Origin: Planctomonas sp. JC2975
GTDB lineage: Bacteria; Actinomycetota; Actinomycetes; Actinomycetales; Microbacteriaceae
Assembly (NCBI RefSeq): GCF_012985205.1
Contig: NZ_JABEKS010000001.1
Coordinates: 930,001 to 994,000, forward strand
Length of the DNA: 64,000 bases
Direction of reading: 5' to 3'
Below the pieces are notes generated by a model. It worked only from the letters and a program-made list of their open reading frames with translations, had not been told where the DNA came from and did not search any database. The position numbers were made by a program, and so were the translations under genes. Below, one piece after another: positions 1-10,795 of this stretch (within the stretch, counting starts at the first letter, position 1; each line of letters opens with the position of its first letter).

Positions 1-157
1 TCGTACCAGTAGGTCTTCATCTGGCCGATCTGCATCTGCATGAGAATCGCCGTGCCCACGAACGTGAGCGAGATGAAGGTCACGAGAACGACCGAGATCA
101 CCATCGAGAGGTTGCGTCGCAGACCGCTTCCGGCTTCGGAGAGGACGAGTGCGAATC

Positions 158-161
<4 letters not shown>
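1..161 (-). CDS. ftsX: FtsX, cell-division ABC-transporter-like permease (5' part only)
   Basis: Only the first 53 codons lie in the window; the gene continues past position 1. The visible N-terminus has a short cytoplasmic stretch ([11 protein letters not shown]), then a hydrophobic segment of about 20 residues, as FtsX has before its extracellular domain. FtsX pairs with the ATPase FtsE at the division site, where the complex activates peptidoglycan hydrolases. The start ATG overlaps the ftsE stop as ATGA, so the two are translationally coupled. The identification rests on this N-terminus and on the conserved ftsE-ftsX order. Confidence 0.9.
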
Positions 162-1573
<1,412 letters not shown>

Positions 1574-1652
1574 GACCCGCCCAGCCTAAACACACCCCCC
1601 ACGGATGCAACCGAGCGACTCACCCCACCTGGAGTTCACCGGGTTGCAGTCC

Positions 1653-1673
1653 CGAGCAGCGAGACGCTGCTCG
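1653..1673. terminator. Short perfect hairpin between prfB and ftsE
   Basis: A 9-bp perfect stem (1653-1661 with 1665-1673) with a 3-nt loop. It lies after the prfB terminator and 80 bases upstream of ftsE. It has no T-tract and may be a second termination or RNA-stability element. Confidence 0.4.
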
Positions 1674-1687
1674 GCGCTGGCGTCGCG

Positions 1688-1711
1688 GCGAGGGCCAGAA
1701 ATGGCCCTCGC
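1688..1711 (-). terminator. Intrinsic terminator of prfB
   Basis: A 10-bp perfect GC-rich stem (1688-1697 with 1702-1711) closed by a GAAA loop, beginning directly after the prfB stop codon. No long T-tract follows, as is common in actinobacteria. Confidence 0.7.
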
Positions 1712-1712
1712 T

Positions 1713-2822
1713 CTAAGCTCTAGCGCGCTGTTTGCGCCAGCGGATGCCGGCGGCGATGAAACCGTCGAGGTCGCCGTCGAAGACGGCCTGCGGGTTGTTC
1801 ACCTCGTGCTCGGTGCGCAGGTCTTTCACCATCTGGTACGGAGCGAGCACGTAGGACCGCATCTGGTCGCCCCAGCTGGCCGTGATGTTGCCGGCGAGCT
1901 CCTTCTTCGCTGCGGCCTCCGCCTCGCGCTGCAGGAGCAGCAGGCGGGACTGCAGCACGCGCATGGCTGCCGCGCGGTTCTGGATCTGCGACTTCTCGTT
2001 CTGCATCGACACCACGATGCCGGTCGGAAGGTGTGTGATGCGCACGGCGGAGTCCGTCGTGTTGACGGACTGTCCGCCGGGGCCCGACGAGCGGAACACG
2101 TCGACACGGATGTCCGTCTCGGGGATGTCGATGGATTCCGTCTCCTCCATGAGCGGGATCACCTCGACGGCCGCGAACGACGTCTGCCGCTTGCCGGCTG
2201 AATTGAAGGGACTCATCCGAACGAGACGGTGGGTTCCTGCTTCGACGGAGAGCGTGCCGAACGCGTACGGCGCATCCACCTCGAACGTGGCCGACTTGAT
2301 GCCGGCTTCTTCGGCGTAGCTCGTGTCCATGACCTGCACGGAGTGGCCGTGCTGCTCAGCCCACCGCAGGTACATGCGCAACAGCATCTCGGCGAAGTCG
2401 GCGGCATCCACTCCGCCTGCGCCGGCCCGGATCGTGACCACGGCCGGCCGCGCGTCGTACTCGCCGTCGAGCAGCGTCTGCACCTCGAGATCGCCGACGG
2501 TCTTCTGCAGCTCCTGCAGCTCGTTGCGGGCCTCTTCTGCAGACTCGTCGTCGCCCTCGGAGTTCGCCAACTCGACCAGTACCTCGAGGTCATCGATGCG
2601 CTGCTCGATGTTCGTCAGCTTGGCGAGCTCCGACTGACGGTGGCTGAGCGCGCTCGTCACCTTCTGCGCCTTCTCGGGGTCGTCCCAGAGGTCGGGCACG
2701 CCCGCCTCCTCGCTGAGGCGTTCGATGTCGGCGCGCAGACGCTCCACGTCCACGACGGCACGGATGTCGGCGAAAGTCGCGCGCACATCCGCGATCTGCG
2801 AGCTCAAGTCCAGTTCGATCAT
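1713..2822 (-). CDS. prfB: Peptide chain release factor 2
   Basis: RF2 recognises UGA and UAA stop codons and triggers release of the finished peptide. The 369-residue length is normal. The codon-recognition tripeptide SPF is at 204-206 and the catalytic GGQ at 249-251. The reading frame is continuous: the in-frame UGA and +1 frameshift site that autoregulates prfB in many bacteria is absent. It is divergent from the MFS gene, with a TAGGCT hexamer at 2832-2837 (reverse strand) 9 nt before the ATG, and it precedes ftsE-ftsX in the usual actinobacterial order. Confidence 0.97.
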   Translation of the reverse strand: MIELDLSSQIADVRATFADIRAVVDVERLRADIERLSEEAGVPDLWDDPEKAQKVTSALSHRQSELAKLTNIEQRIDDLEVLVELANSEGDDESAEEARNELQELQKTVGDLEVQTLLDGEYDARPAVVTIRAGAGGVDAADFAEMLLRMYLRWAEQHGHSVQVMDTSYAEEAGIKSATFEVDAPYAFGTLSVEAGTHRLVRMSPFNSAGKRQTSFAAVEVIPLMEETESIDIPETDIRVDVFRSSGPGGQSVNTTDSAVRITHLPTGIVVSMQNEKSQIQNRAAAMRVLQSRLLLLQREAEAAAKKELAGNITASWGDQMRSYVLAPYQMVKDLRTEHEVNNPQAVFDGDLDGFIAAGIRWRKQRARA

Positions 2823-2906
2823 GACCGCACAAGCCTAGGCCGTGTTGGCCTGAGGCGGACGCCTCGGTCGGACCACTGTTGGTATACCACCTAGGCTGGA
2901 GAGGAC

Positions 2907-4187
2907 ATGAGCACGAGCGACGCGAACTTCAGCATCCGTGACATCGCGCTCGCCGCTTTCCTGCCGACGGCCCTCTTCTCGATCGGCGAGGGCGCCGTCA
3001 TCCCGATCATCCCGGTGCTCGCGCACAACCTGGGCGCCGGGCTCGCCCTCGCCGGGTTCATCGGCGGCATGATCATGGTCGGCGAGATGGTGGGCGACAT
3101 CCCGAGCGGCTGGATAGTGTCGAGGTTCGGCGAGCGCCGGTCGATGATCGGATCCGCACTGCTCTGCATCATCGGACTCGTCGTGTGCCTCCTCGCGCAG
3201 GGAGATGTGCTGCTCACCGTCGGCGTGTTCTTCATCGGGCTCGCCACCAGCGTGTTCGCCCTCGCACGGCACGCGTTCATGACCGGATACGTGCCGCTGC
3301 GGTATCGAGCCCGTGCGCTGTCGACCCTCGGCGGCGTGTTCCGCGGCGGATGGTTCGTCGGACCGTTCATCAGCGCCGGTGTGATCACCCTGTTCGGCAA
3401 CGCCCACGCCGTGTTCTGGGTGCACATAGTGATGTGCGTGGCGGCCACTGTTGTGCTGATCGTGGTCCCAGACCCGACGGAGACGATCGCGCCGAGCAGC
3501 GCGGCGACGGTCGAGAAGGGGCCGGCGACGACGAAGCCGATCGCCGTTCCCGATGCCGGCCGCGTCGAAGCGAAGGAGCGCACCGAGGGCCTCTTCCGCA
3601 CCATCTGGCTCAATCGCGAGGTGCTGCTGAGAATGGGCACCTGCGCCGCACTCATCTCCGCGCTCAGGTCTTCACGCACCGTGATCCTCCCGCTGGCCGC
3701 TGTCGCGATCGGGCTTCCCGCAACGAACACGGCCCTCATCATCGGCATAGCCGGCGCGGTCGACTTCGCCCTGTTCTACACGTCAGGGCAGATCATGGAC
3801 CGGTTCGGTCGCCTCTGGTCCGCGCTCCCCTCCATGGTGGGGCTGAGCATCACGCACATCGCGCTCGCATTCGTCGTCGACCAGACCTGGTTCACCGTGG
3901 TCGCCATCGCGATGGCCGTGACGAACGGGGTGGGTAGCGGCATCCTGATGACCCTCGGCGCGGACCTCGCGCCGCGCAAGGATCCGGCGCCGTTCCTCGG
4001 CGCGTGGCGTTTCACGAACGATGCGGGACAAGCGGGAGCTCCGCTTCTCGTGTCGGGCATCACGGCGCTGTTCTCGCTGGGAGTGGCATCCGTCTCCATG
4101 GGCGTTCTCGGCCTCATCGGTGCCGGGATGCTGCTCCGTTTCGCCCCGCGCTACATCCCGAAGCGTCGCGTCGTCGTCGGCGACTGA
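2907..4187 (+). CDS. Major facilitator superfamily transporter
   Basis: A 426-residue polytopic membrane protein with about 12 hydrophobic segments and a longer cytoplasmic linker near residues 190-230, the usual MFS 6+6 plan. The loop after the second membrane segment (SRFGERRSMIG) resembles the MFS A-motif region. It is probably a drug or metabolite exporter; the substrate cannot be told from sequence. The ATG has a GGAG ribosome site 5 nt upstream and a TAGGCT hexamer at 2892-2897. Confidence 0.85.
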   Translation: MSTSDANFSIRDIALAAFLPTALFSIGEGAVIPIIPVLAHNLGAGLALAGFIGGMIMVGEMVGDIPSGWIVSRFGERRSMIGSALLCIIGLVVCLLAQGDVLLTVGVFFIGLATSVFALARHAFMTGYVPLRYRARALSTLGGVFRGGWFVGPFISAGVITLFGNAHAVFWVHIVMCVAATVVLIVVPDPTETIAPSSAATVEKGPATTKPIAVPDAGRVEAKERTEGLFRTIWLNREVLLRMGTCAALISALRSSRTVILPLAAVAIGLPATNTALIIGIAGAVDFALFYTSGQIMDRFGRLWSALPSMVGLSITHIALAFVVDQTWFTVVAIAMAVTNGVGSGILMTLGADLAPRKDPAPFLGAWRFTNDAGQAGAPLLVSGITALFSLGVASVSMGVLGLIGAGMLLRFAPRYIPKRRVVVGD

Positions 4188-4306
4188 GGACCCCTCCCCC
4201 ACGCGCCCGTCCGCCGTCCTTCACCGTCGCGCCGGCACTCACCCGACCGTTGTCGAGCCGGGGTACGGAGAGGATGCTGGGATGAAGCGGGCCAGGAGGC
4301 TGACGG

Positions 4307-5659
4307 ATGCGGACATGGCGGTCCGCGCACGGTTGCGCGGTCGGTGCGGCGAGCGGGACGATCGTCGCGCTCTCGCTGATCTTGGCGCCGATGACCGGTG
4401 CATTCGCTGCGTCGCCAGGCACGGTCACCGTGCATCCCGGCGATGACGTGAACGCTGCCATCGCGAGCGCGCGGCCCGGCGACACGGTCTCGCTCGGTCC
4501 CGGGTCGTATCAGGGCCCGATCCGCGTTGACAAGTCGCTCACGCTGGAGTCCCTCCAGGCGACGGTGAGCGCACCCCCACGGGGTGCGGCGGTGACGGTC
4601 TCGGCGGACAACGTCACGATCGACGCCGTCGGCACGACCTGCAACGGCGGGGCCGGCGACACGCTGGGAATCGACGTCACCGCCCAACATGCGCGCATCG
4701 TCGACTCCTCGGCGCTGCAGTGCGCCCGCGGCATTCTGCTGGACGGCGCGCAGGATGCCTACCTCCAGGGCAACGCCCTCCTCGGCGACGGCTCGGCCGA
4801 TGGGCCGTCTGCCGGAGTGTGGGCGACGGGCGCCGACGGGCTCACCATGTTCGGCAACACTTTCCAGGACGACGACTCCGGAGTCGTGATCGAACACACG
4901 GCCGCACCGGTGCTGGATTCCAACTCGTTCGCTCAGGTCGGGACAGCGGTGACACTGCTCTCTTCGACGGACACCGTCATCACCGGCACCTCGGTGACCG
5001 GTCTTACGGGACCGGCCGTGCTGGTCAGCGGAACCAGAGGCGCGGAGATAGCACGACTCGGGACCCAGGACGGCAGAGGAGGATCCGGTCCTGCCGTCGA
5101 ACTGAGTGCGACGGCAGGGCCCTCGTCCGTCGTCAACGTCGAGGATTCCGACCTCTCCCGCTTCGGAATCGGCGTGCAGATCGCATCCGGCGGCATCAGC
5201 GACGCCGTCACGGTGATCGGCACCTCGTTCGATGGCGTGGCGAAGGCCGCGATCGACGTCGCAGCGCAATCCGGTGGCACGGTCAACGCAACCATCGGCG
5301 ACTACTTCGGTGGATGCGGACCACGCGCCCCCGATCACGGCTACGACGGAGGCGGCGCGCTCGTGACGGACCCGGACCGCGTCGTCTCGTACCAGGTGCC
5401 GAACTGTCGTTCGCCGTCTCCCGCCGGATCCAGCACTGCCGCGCCGACCGCGACCGCCTCCGCGGCGCCGAACCCTGGTCCGACCCACTCCGCGCAGCCG
5501 ACGCCGGCAGCCGGATCAGCAGACAACGGCAACGGCGGTGGGCAAGGCATCCCCGCAGCGATCGGCTCTGCGCTGGTCACGGTCGGTGTCGCCGCACTCC
5601 TGGCGGCGTGCGCGGGCGGGGTGCTGTTCGCGATCCGGCGCAGCCGTAACGTGCATTGA
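4307..5659 (+). CDS. Secreted, membrane-anchored parallel beta-helix protein
   Basis: A 450-residue surface protein. It has an N-terminal signal peptide of about 35 residues, cleaved near GAFAA, then repeats of the right-handed beta-helix type (PbH1/NosD-like) with recurring short G-N/D-V/I-x turns up to about residue 355. A Ser/Thr/Pro/Ala-rich linker (360-405), one transmembrane segment (about 416-440) and a basic tail (RRSRNVH) follow. Such helices often bind or cleave polysaccharides, but no catalytic residues are evident. The start has an AGGAGG site 7 nt upstream. It converges on the Tad operon. Confidence 0.75.
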   Translation: MRTWRSAHGCAVGAASGTIVALSLILAPMTGAFAASPGTVTVHPGDDVNAAIASARPGDTVSLGPGSYQGPIRVDKSLTLESLQATVSAPPRGAAVTVSADNVTIDAVGTTCNGGAGDTLGIDVTAQHARIVDSSALQCARGILLDGAQDAYLQGNALLGDGSADGPSAGVWATGADGLTMFGNTFQDDDSGVVIEHTAAPVLDSNSFAQVGTAVTLLSSTDTVITGTSVTGLTGPAVLVSGTRGAEIARLGTQDGRGGSGPAVELSATAGPSSVVNVEDSDLSRFGIGVQIASGGISDAVTVIGTSFDGVAKAAIDVAAQSGGTVNATIGDYFGGCGPRAPDHGYDGGGALVTDPDRVVSYQVPNCRSPSPAGSSTAAPTATASAAPNPGPTHSAQPTPAAGSADNGNGGGQGIPAAIGSALVTVGVAALLAACAGGVLFAIRRSRNVH

Positions 5660-5759
5660 TCGCGGTCACCCGCCTACCTTCCGCCACGACCCAAGTCGGA
5701 AGGCGGCCCGTCGGGCACGAGAACCTTGTCGGACGCGAGGCCCTGATCGGACGAGATTC

Positions 5760-6215
5760 CTATCGGAACACGCTGCGAGCCGTCGAGGTGACGGCGATGC
5801 GGAGTCCGGCGGGCACCAGCACCGAGACGACGGGCGGATGCCACACGGCCGACAGACGCACCGTCGCGCTTCTGCCGTCCTCTGTCGAGGCCCGCTCGAC
5901 GACGAGACCGTCGAATCCACGCGCGGCGGCGGAGCCCAGATAATCGTCCACCGCGTCGCTCACCTCCGTCGACCGGAGCGTCGGGCGCGGATGGCCGTCG
6001 ACCACCGCCGCGTCACCGAGGTCGTAGGACTCGGCACCGGCGAGCGCCGCGCCATCCGCCACGGCGTAGAGCCGCTCACGCTCGAGATACAGCGATGTCG
6101 CCGCGCTCGCCAGCAGCACGACCGTCAGACAGAGGAACGCGAAGAAGATGATCAGCGGCATCGTCGACCCGCGCTCATCACGGAGTACGGCGACCGCCCG
6201 GGCTCGGAGGTTCAT
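5760..6215 (-). CDS. TadG-like pseudopilin (helicase/secretion neighbourhood, Tad locus)
   Basis: A 151-residue protein with the N-terminal DERGSTMPLII motif and one hydrophobic segment of TadE/TadG-type minor pilins, followed by an extracytoplasmic domain. The motif VADGAALAGA is typical of the Putative Flp pilus-assembly TadG-like family. The ATG at 6215 overlaps the preceding stop as ATGA, which fixes the start; a longer reading frame extends upstream but has no such support. Last gene of the operon. It may cap or initiate the pilus. Confidence 0.85.
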   Translation of the reverse strand: MNLRARAVAVLRDERGSTMPLIIFFAFLCLTVVLLASAATSLYLERERLYAVADGAALAGAESYDLGDAAVVDGHPRPTLRSTEVSDAVDDYLGSAAARGFDGLVVERASTEDGRSATVRLSAVWHPPVVSVLVPAGLRIAVTSTARSVFR

Positions 6216-6682
6216 CGAGGGCTCCAGAGACGAGAGACCCGTTGCGTGCTCGCGCCCTGCACCGAGACGGCCGCGTCCCTGCGGAGGTCGAGGACGTCGG
6301 GAACGAGCGGGAGCGCTGCCCGCACGCGCACCGTGACCGTCACCGTTCCGAGGCGGGTCAGGCAGGCGTCGGGGCGGGGCGAGCACACGATGTCGACCCG
6401 GGCCTGGTCGGGAGTGAGGCCGAAGTCGGCGAGCGCGAACGCGACGGCGGAGGATGCGGATGCCGCGGCATCCGTCTCGTCTCCTGCCTGCACGTACACC
6501 CGTGCGGCCTGGCGTGCCGCGCCGGCCGCTGCCAGCTGTGCACCCTGGATGCTCGCAAGAGCGACCACGAGATACACGGTCGGCACGAGAAGCACGAGCC
6601 CCGCCGTGACGAACTCGAGCGAGGCCGATCCGCGCTCCGACAGGAACGCGGTGCGATCAGGGAACCACTTCGACCGGCGCAT
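6212..6682 (-). CDS. TadE-family minor pilin
   Basis: A 156-residue protein with the SERGSASLEFV motif before a single hydrophobic segment, the processing and assembly signature of TadE-like pseudopilins. The conserved Glu is the fifth-position-type residue after the leader. Its 5' end overlaps the upstream TadE-like gene by 26 nt. An alternative start lies at 6703. The next gene starts inside its stop codon, so the three pilins are probably made in fixed ratio. Confidence 0.82.
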   Translation of the reverse strand: MRRSKWFPDRTAFLSERGSASLEFVTAGLVLLVPTVYLVVALASIQGAQLAAAGAARQAARVYVQAGDETDAAASASSAVAFALADFGLTPDQARVDIVCSPRPDACLTRLGTVTVTVRVRAALPLVPDVLDLRRDAAVSVQGASTQRVSRLWSPR

Positions 6683-7043
6683 GCCCTGACACCTCCACAA
6701 CACGGTCCGGCCCGAACAGGCCCGCCAGCGGGAGCGGCGCGCGCACGGTGACGATGACCGCGGGCACGCCGAGGTAGGAGCCGTACGCCGCCGTCACGTC
6801 GCTGGCGTATCCGTCGCCGACGGCCGTCCCGATCAGGGATCGCGTGCGCTCGCGCCCGTCCGCGAGCGTGTTGTCGGCGAGCGCGGCCACGTGCGCGCCC
6901 TCAGCCGCCGCGTCGATGAGCGTGTTGCGCACCAGGAGCGCCAGACCGAGCTGGAGCACGGCGAGGGTGAGCACGGTGAGCAGGGCGGCGACCATCGCGA
7001 ACTCGGCGGGGGCCGACCCGCGCTCATCGTGCCAGCCGGTCAT
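6657..7043 (-). CDS. TadE-family minor pilin
   Basis: A 128-residue pseudopilin with HDERGSAPAEFAMV before its single membrane segment, again including the conserved Glu. The rest is a small extracytoplasmic domain. An ATG 18 nt further upstream (7061) is possible but would overlap the Flp gene. It follows flp with almost no gap and overlaps the next TadE-like gene. Confidence 0.8.
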   Translation of the reverse strand: MTGWHDERGSAPAEFAMVAALLTVLTLAVLQLGLALLVRNTLIDAAAEGAHVAALADNTLADGRERTRSLIGTAVGDGYASDVTAAYGSYLGVPAVIVTVRAPLPLAGLFGPDRVVEVSGHAPVEVVP

Positions 7044-7044
7044 G

Positions 7045-7251
7045 TCAGAACGACGCCACACGATCGATGGCCTGCTGGAACACAGTGCTCAGCGCAGGTC
7101 CCGCCACGCCCCAGAGGATGATGACCAGACCCGCCGTCATGAGCGTGATCAAGACCCAGCCGGGCACATCGCCGCGATCGTCCATCGCCGCGGAGCGGAT
7201 GTCGCCGCCTCCGCGCTGTCCGAGCAGGTGTTTCCATCGTGAATCCGTCAT
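7045..7251 (-). CDS. Flp-type major pilin / small membrane protein
   Basis: A 68-residue protein with a basic-polar N-terminus, one strong membrane segment (WVLITLMTAGLVIILWGV) and a short polar end. Its size and its place between tadC and the TadE genes fit the Flp pilin slot. It lacks a textbook G/XXXXEY processing site, so it could be another small membrane component of the apparatus. The ATG at 7251 follows a GAGGAG ribosome site; the longer upstream frame has none. Confidence 0.7.
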   Translation of the reverse strand: MTDSRWKHLLGQRGGGDIRSAAMDDRGDVPGWVLITLMTAGLVIILWGVAGPALSTVFQQAIDRVASF

Positions 7252-7389
7252 TGCCGCTCTCCTCATCTCTTTCACCCGGTCCTCGTCATCCGCGGCGCGC
7301 CGCCCTGTCGTGCGCACGCTTCCTCCGTGCGCACGACTTCGCCGTGCGGCGCGCCCCGCGGCCCGTCTCCAGTCGGTGCATCCATCCAT

Positions 7390-8319
7390 TCAGAAGCCCG
7401 ACTCCAGCACGACGAGCCCGGGGTAGACGGCGAAGAGCACGGTGACGGGCAAGATGGCGAACACCAACGGAACCAGCATTCCGATCTCCTTCTTGCCCGC
7501 CTGTTCGAGCAGATCGCGCTTGGCGGCCTCGCGCGCATCCGTCGCCTGTGCACGCAGTACCTCGACGACCGGTGAGCCGCGTTCGAGGGCGGATCCGATC
7601 GCATCCACGCACCGGGTGAACTGCGGCAGGCGGATGTCGGCGCTCACCCGGGTGAGCGCCGTCGCCAACGGCACGCCCATTCCGGTCTCCGCGACGACCC
7701 GTCCCAGTTCTCCGGCGAGTTCGCCGCACCCCACGCGCGCGATTCGCCGGAGAGCGTCGAGGATGCCTTCGCCAGCGCTCAGCGAGAGCGTCATGAGTTC
7801 CAGGACCGTCGGGAGTTCCTCCGCCATCCGTGCCAGACGCCGTCGGATGCTTCGCGTCAGGAGCTGATCCGGCACGAGGAATCCGAGGATCGCGAGCACG
7901 ACGGGCATGGCGAGCGCCACAGCAGGCGAGGGCGGCTGCACTGCAGCTCCCAGCGCCGCGAGGCCGATTCCCGTCACGAGGCCGGCGAGCGCCCATGCGA
8001 TCTGCCGGAGTCGGAACTCCTCGACGGTGAGCGGACTCGCCGACTGACGCAACCTCGACGCAACGGCATCCGTGCCGCCGAGGGTTCGCAGAGCGGCGCT
8101 GCGCAGCGCACCGACGAGCGGAGCGAAGACGGAGCCGATGACCGGCAACGGTTGCACGGTGCGTCGTTCGCTGTGGGCGCGCGCAGCCTCCGAGACGTCC
8201 GTAAGGTACGGCGCGACGCGGTCCGCGAGGCGCGGCCTGCTCATCCGCGGGAGCAGGGCGACGAGCGACCACAGGCCGAGCCCGAAGGCGACGCCGCACA
8301 ACACGGCGAGAGCCGTCAC
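7390..8319 (-). CDS. tadC: TadC-like type II secretion F-domain membrane protein
   Basis: A 309-residue integral membrane protein of the GspF/TadC family. The conserved T2SSF core (about 150-280, with LPTVLELMTLSLSAGEG and the later GMLVPLVFAILPVT membrane region) is clear. It forms the inner-membrane platform of the Tad pilus with TadB. The GTG start at 8319 overlaps the tadB stop as GTGA, so it is preferred over an upstream extension. A gap of 138 bases separates it from flp. Confidence 0.87.
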   Translation of the reverse strand: MTALAVLCGVAFGLGLWSLVALLPRMSRPRLADRVAPYLTDVSEAARAHSERRTVQPLPVIGSVFAPLVGALRSAALRTLGGTDAVASRLRQSASPLTVEEFRLRQIAWALAGLVTGIGLAALGAAVQPPSPAVALAMPVVLAILGFLVPDQLLTRSIRRRLARMAEELPTVLELMTLSLSAGEGILDALRRIARVGCGELAGELGRVVAETGMGVPLATALTRVSADIRLPQFTRCVDAIGSALERGSPVVEVLRAQATDAREAAKRDLLEQAGKKEIGMLVPLVFAILPVTVLFAVYPGLVVLESGF

Positions 8320-9179
8320 CGGAACCACCGCCGCTCCTCTGGCAGCCGTCCGATGGACAGCATCATGCGGTACGCGACGAGTGTCACGACGAGGCCGCCC
8401 ACGATGACGACCGCCCCGACCGGGCCGTTGTAGGCGAGCGCGGCCTCCGGACGCGTGGCGAGAAGGCCGAGCACCACCCACGGCGCCGCGACGCCCAGCC
8501 GCGCGGCGGCGACGGTCCAGGATTGTCGCGCCTCGATCTCCGCGCGCGCGGCAGCGTCCTCCCGAAGCGACGCAGCGAGAGATTTCAGCACCGACACGAG
8601 CTCCCCGCCGCCCACCTCACGCGCCATCTTCAGCGTCTCCATGATGCGGTCCGCGACCGGGTCGGCCAGAGCCGCCTTCAGCCGGTCGGCAGCAGGAGCG
8701 AATATGCCTGTGGAGCGGTAGTCCCGTTCGAACGCGGCGAATGCTGCACGCGTGGATTCCGGCGCCGTCCGTGCGAGTTCGGCGACGCCCTCGGGCAGCG
8801 CGAGTCCGGAGCGCACAGCGGAGACGAGGTGATCGACGACATCGGGCCACATCGTCCGATGGGCACGCGTCCGTTGGGCAGCGCGCCAGGAGACAAGACT
8901 CCACGGCAGCCATCCGCCCAGCGCGGCGAGGGCAACGGAGAGCACGAGCATACCGAAGACTGCTTGTGCAATGCAGAAGAAGACGACGGCGACGAGAGCG
9001 CAGATGAGGAGGAATCCTGCCGGCGTCAGTCGAGGCATCCCCGCCAGGATGAGTCTGCGCCGGAGCCGATCGTTCCTGCCGGCAGGCACGCTGCGCGGTC
9101 GCAGCGGCCAGAAGAACGGCGATACGGCAAGCAAGAGGCCGACTCCGAGCGCTCCGCCGAGCGCGATGCCGGCGATCAT
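8316..9179 (-). CDS. tadB: TadB-like type II secretion F-domain membrane protein
   Basis: A 287-residue membrane platform protein with two N-terminal membrane segments, a cytoplasmic T2SSF domain (about 115-225, including LVSAVRSGLALPEG and MAREVGGGELVSVL) and C-terminal membrane segments. It partners TadC and the ATPase TadA. The ATG overlaps the tadA stop as ATGA. The much longer frame upstream of 9179 is antisense noise over tadA. Confidence 0.88.
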   Translation of the reverse strand: MIAGIALGGALGVGLLLAVSPFFWPLRPRSVPAGRNDRLRRRLILAGMPRLTPAGFLLICALVAVVFFCIAQAVFGMLVLSVALAALGGWLPWSLVSWRAAQRTRAHRTMWPDVVDHLVSAVRSGLALPEGVAELARTAPESTRAAFAAFERDYRSTGIFAPAADRLKAALADPVADRIMETLKMAREVGGGELVSVLKSLAASLREDAAARAEIEARQSWTVAAARLGVAAPWVVLGLLATRPEAALAYNGPVGAVVIVGGLVVTLVAYRMMLSIGRLPEERRWFR

Positions 9180-10399
9180 CGGGCCAGCACCAATGCCGGA
9201 TCGAGCCCGGCAGCCTCGAACTTGGCCCGTTTGGCCGGATACCCACCCGTCGCCACGAGCTCGCCACCGCGCATCGCGAACACCGGACTCGCTTCGATGA
9301 CGCCGCCCGTCACGGCGCCGGTGACGGCGAGGATCTCGGTGATCCGTCGGCTGCCGTCCCGTTCGAGCGCGCAGAACACCACGATGTCGACGCAGGTCGC
9401 GACGGTCGGCACGACGAATCCTGCGTCGATGTTCTTGCCGGCGAGCAGAGGGAGCGTCGAGAGCTTCGACAGGGCCTCGCGCGCACTGTTCGCATGGATC
9501 GAACACGCGCCCGGCAGTCCGGAGTTCAGCGCCAACAGCAGATCGAGACTCTCCGCCTCGCGCACCTCGCCCACGACGAGACGATCGGGACGCATCCGCA
9601 GCGCCTCCTTGATCAGACGGCGCAGAGTGATTTCGCCCGTCCCTTCCAAGCTGGGCTGTCTGCACTGCATCGCGACCACGTCCACGGCGGCGAGATCCAG
9701 TTCGAACGTCTCCTCAACGGTGACGATCCGCTCCCCCGGCCGTGCCGATGCGAGGAGCGCCCCGAGAAGCGTGGTCTTGCCGCTCTGGGTGGCGCCGGCC
9801 ACCAGGATGTTCTGGTTCGCGAGGACGCACATCCGCAGGAACTCGGCAGCCTGGCGCGACAGCGACCCGAGCGCGACGAGGCGTCCGAGGTCGCGGATGC
9901 GACGCGAGAACTTGCGGATGTTCACCGCCCAGTGGGCGCGGGTCACGTCGGGGATCACCACGTGCAGCCGTGATCCATCGGGCAGCGAGGCGTCGACGAA
10001 GGGCGAGGAGACGTCGACCCGTCTGCCGGATGCCTGCAGCATCCGCTCGACGAGGTCGCGCACCTGATCGCCGGACAGCGCGAGGTCGACGAGCTCGGAG
10101 CGACCGTTCCTGGCCGCGAAGATCCGGTCGGGCGCGTTGATCCACAGTTCCTCAACGGCCGGATCATCCAGGTACGGCTGCAGCGGGCCGAGCCCCGTGA
10201 GCGAGGCGAGGACGTCTCGTTCTGCGCGCCGCTCGTCGGCGACGAGCGGCATCGATCCGCCGAGCGCGCGTTCGGTGTACCGGCGCACCTCGTCGTGCGT
10301 GTAGGCGGCCGCCCGCGATGCATCACCGGTGAGATCGACGCCGTCCCGCCGCACCCTGTCTCGCACGCGGTCGGCGATGAGGCGCACGGGATCGGTCAT
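9176..10399 (-). CDS. tadA: TadA/CpaF-type pilus assembly ATPase
   Basis: A 407-residue secretion ATPase. The N-terminal domain (1-180) precedes a RecA-like core with Walker A GATQSGKTT at 202-210, an Asp-box-like VTVEETFEL near 228-236 and Walker B RLVVGEVRE near 273-281. TadA powers assembly of Flp pili from the cytoplasm. It is the first gene of the seven-gene operon. The window shows no TadZ or prepilin peptidase, so these must be elsewhere or absent. Confidence 0.93.
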   Translation of the reverse strand: MTDPVRLIADRVRDRVRRDGVDLTGDASRAAAYTHDEVRRYTERALGGSMPLVADERRAERDVLASLTGLGPLQPYLDDPAVEELWINAPDRIFAARNGRSELVDLALSGDQVRDLVERMLQASGRRVDVSSPFVDASLPDGSRLHVVIPDVTRAHWAVNIRKFSRRIRDLGRLVALGSLSRQAAEFLRMCVLANQNILVAGATQSGKTTLLGALLASARPGERIVTVEETFELDLAAVDVVAMQCRQPSLEGTGEITLRRLIKEALRMRPDRLVVGEVREAESLDLLLALNSGLPGACSIHANSAREALSKLSTLPLLAGKNIDAGFVVPTVATCVDIVVFCALERDGSRRITEILAVTGAVTGGVIEASPVFAMRGGELVATGGYPAKRAKFEAAGLDPALVLAR

Positions 10400-10520
10400 G
10401 GCGTCATGATGCAGGGAGCGCCGTGTTCCGCACCGAAGTTATCCACACCGCCCGAGTCCCTCTCCGGCACGGACCACCCCGCCGGCGCTCATGGCGACGA
10501 CTATGCTGATTGCGCCCTCA

Positions 10521-10602
10521 GCGGGAGTGGTGAAACTGGCAGACACGCAGGATTTAGGTTCCTGTGCTTTCGAGCGTGGGGGTTCAAGTCCCCTCTCCCG
10601 CA
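10521..10602 (+). tRNA. tRNA-Leu (anticodon TAG)
   Basis: A class-II tRNA of 82 nt without encoded CCA. The acceptor GCGGGAG pairs with CTCCCGC at 10595-10601; the discriminator base is A. The anticodon loop TTTAGGT lies between CAGGA and TCCTG, giving anticodon TAG (reads CUA). The long variable arm and the T-arm GGTTCAAGTCC are as expected. A TATGCT hexamer at 10502-10507 may be the -10 box. Confidence 0.95.
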
Positions 10603-10795
10603 CTTCCTTATCCGGTTCTTACAGCCGCTCGTTCAGCCTTGGATCGTAGGGTTAACACCCGGGTTCGCGCGACGTCCGCTGGCTAGACTTCACTGCAAAC
10701 GCGTCATCAACGCTGAACCACTGCACACACATTCCTCAGCATTCGCCGCCGACGACCGGCTGCCGCTTCAGGCGGGCGCCGACGACAGGAGAACC

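Noticed and set aside
1713-2822. Programmed frameshift in prfB
   Set aside because: The reading frame is continuous from start to stop, with no in-frame TGA near codon 25.
10295-10795. N-terminal extension of the DedA frame
   Set aside because: It would pass through tRNA-Leu; the GTG at 10796 has AGGAG upstream.
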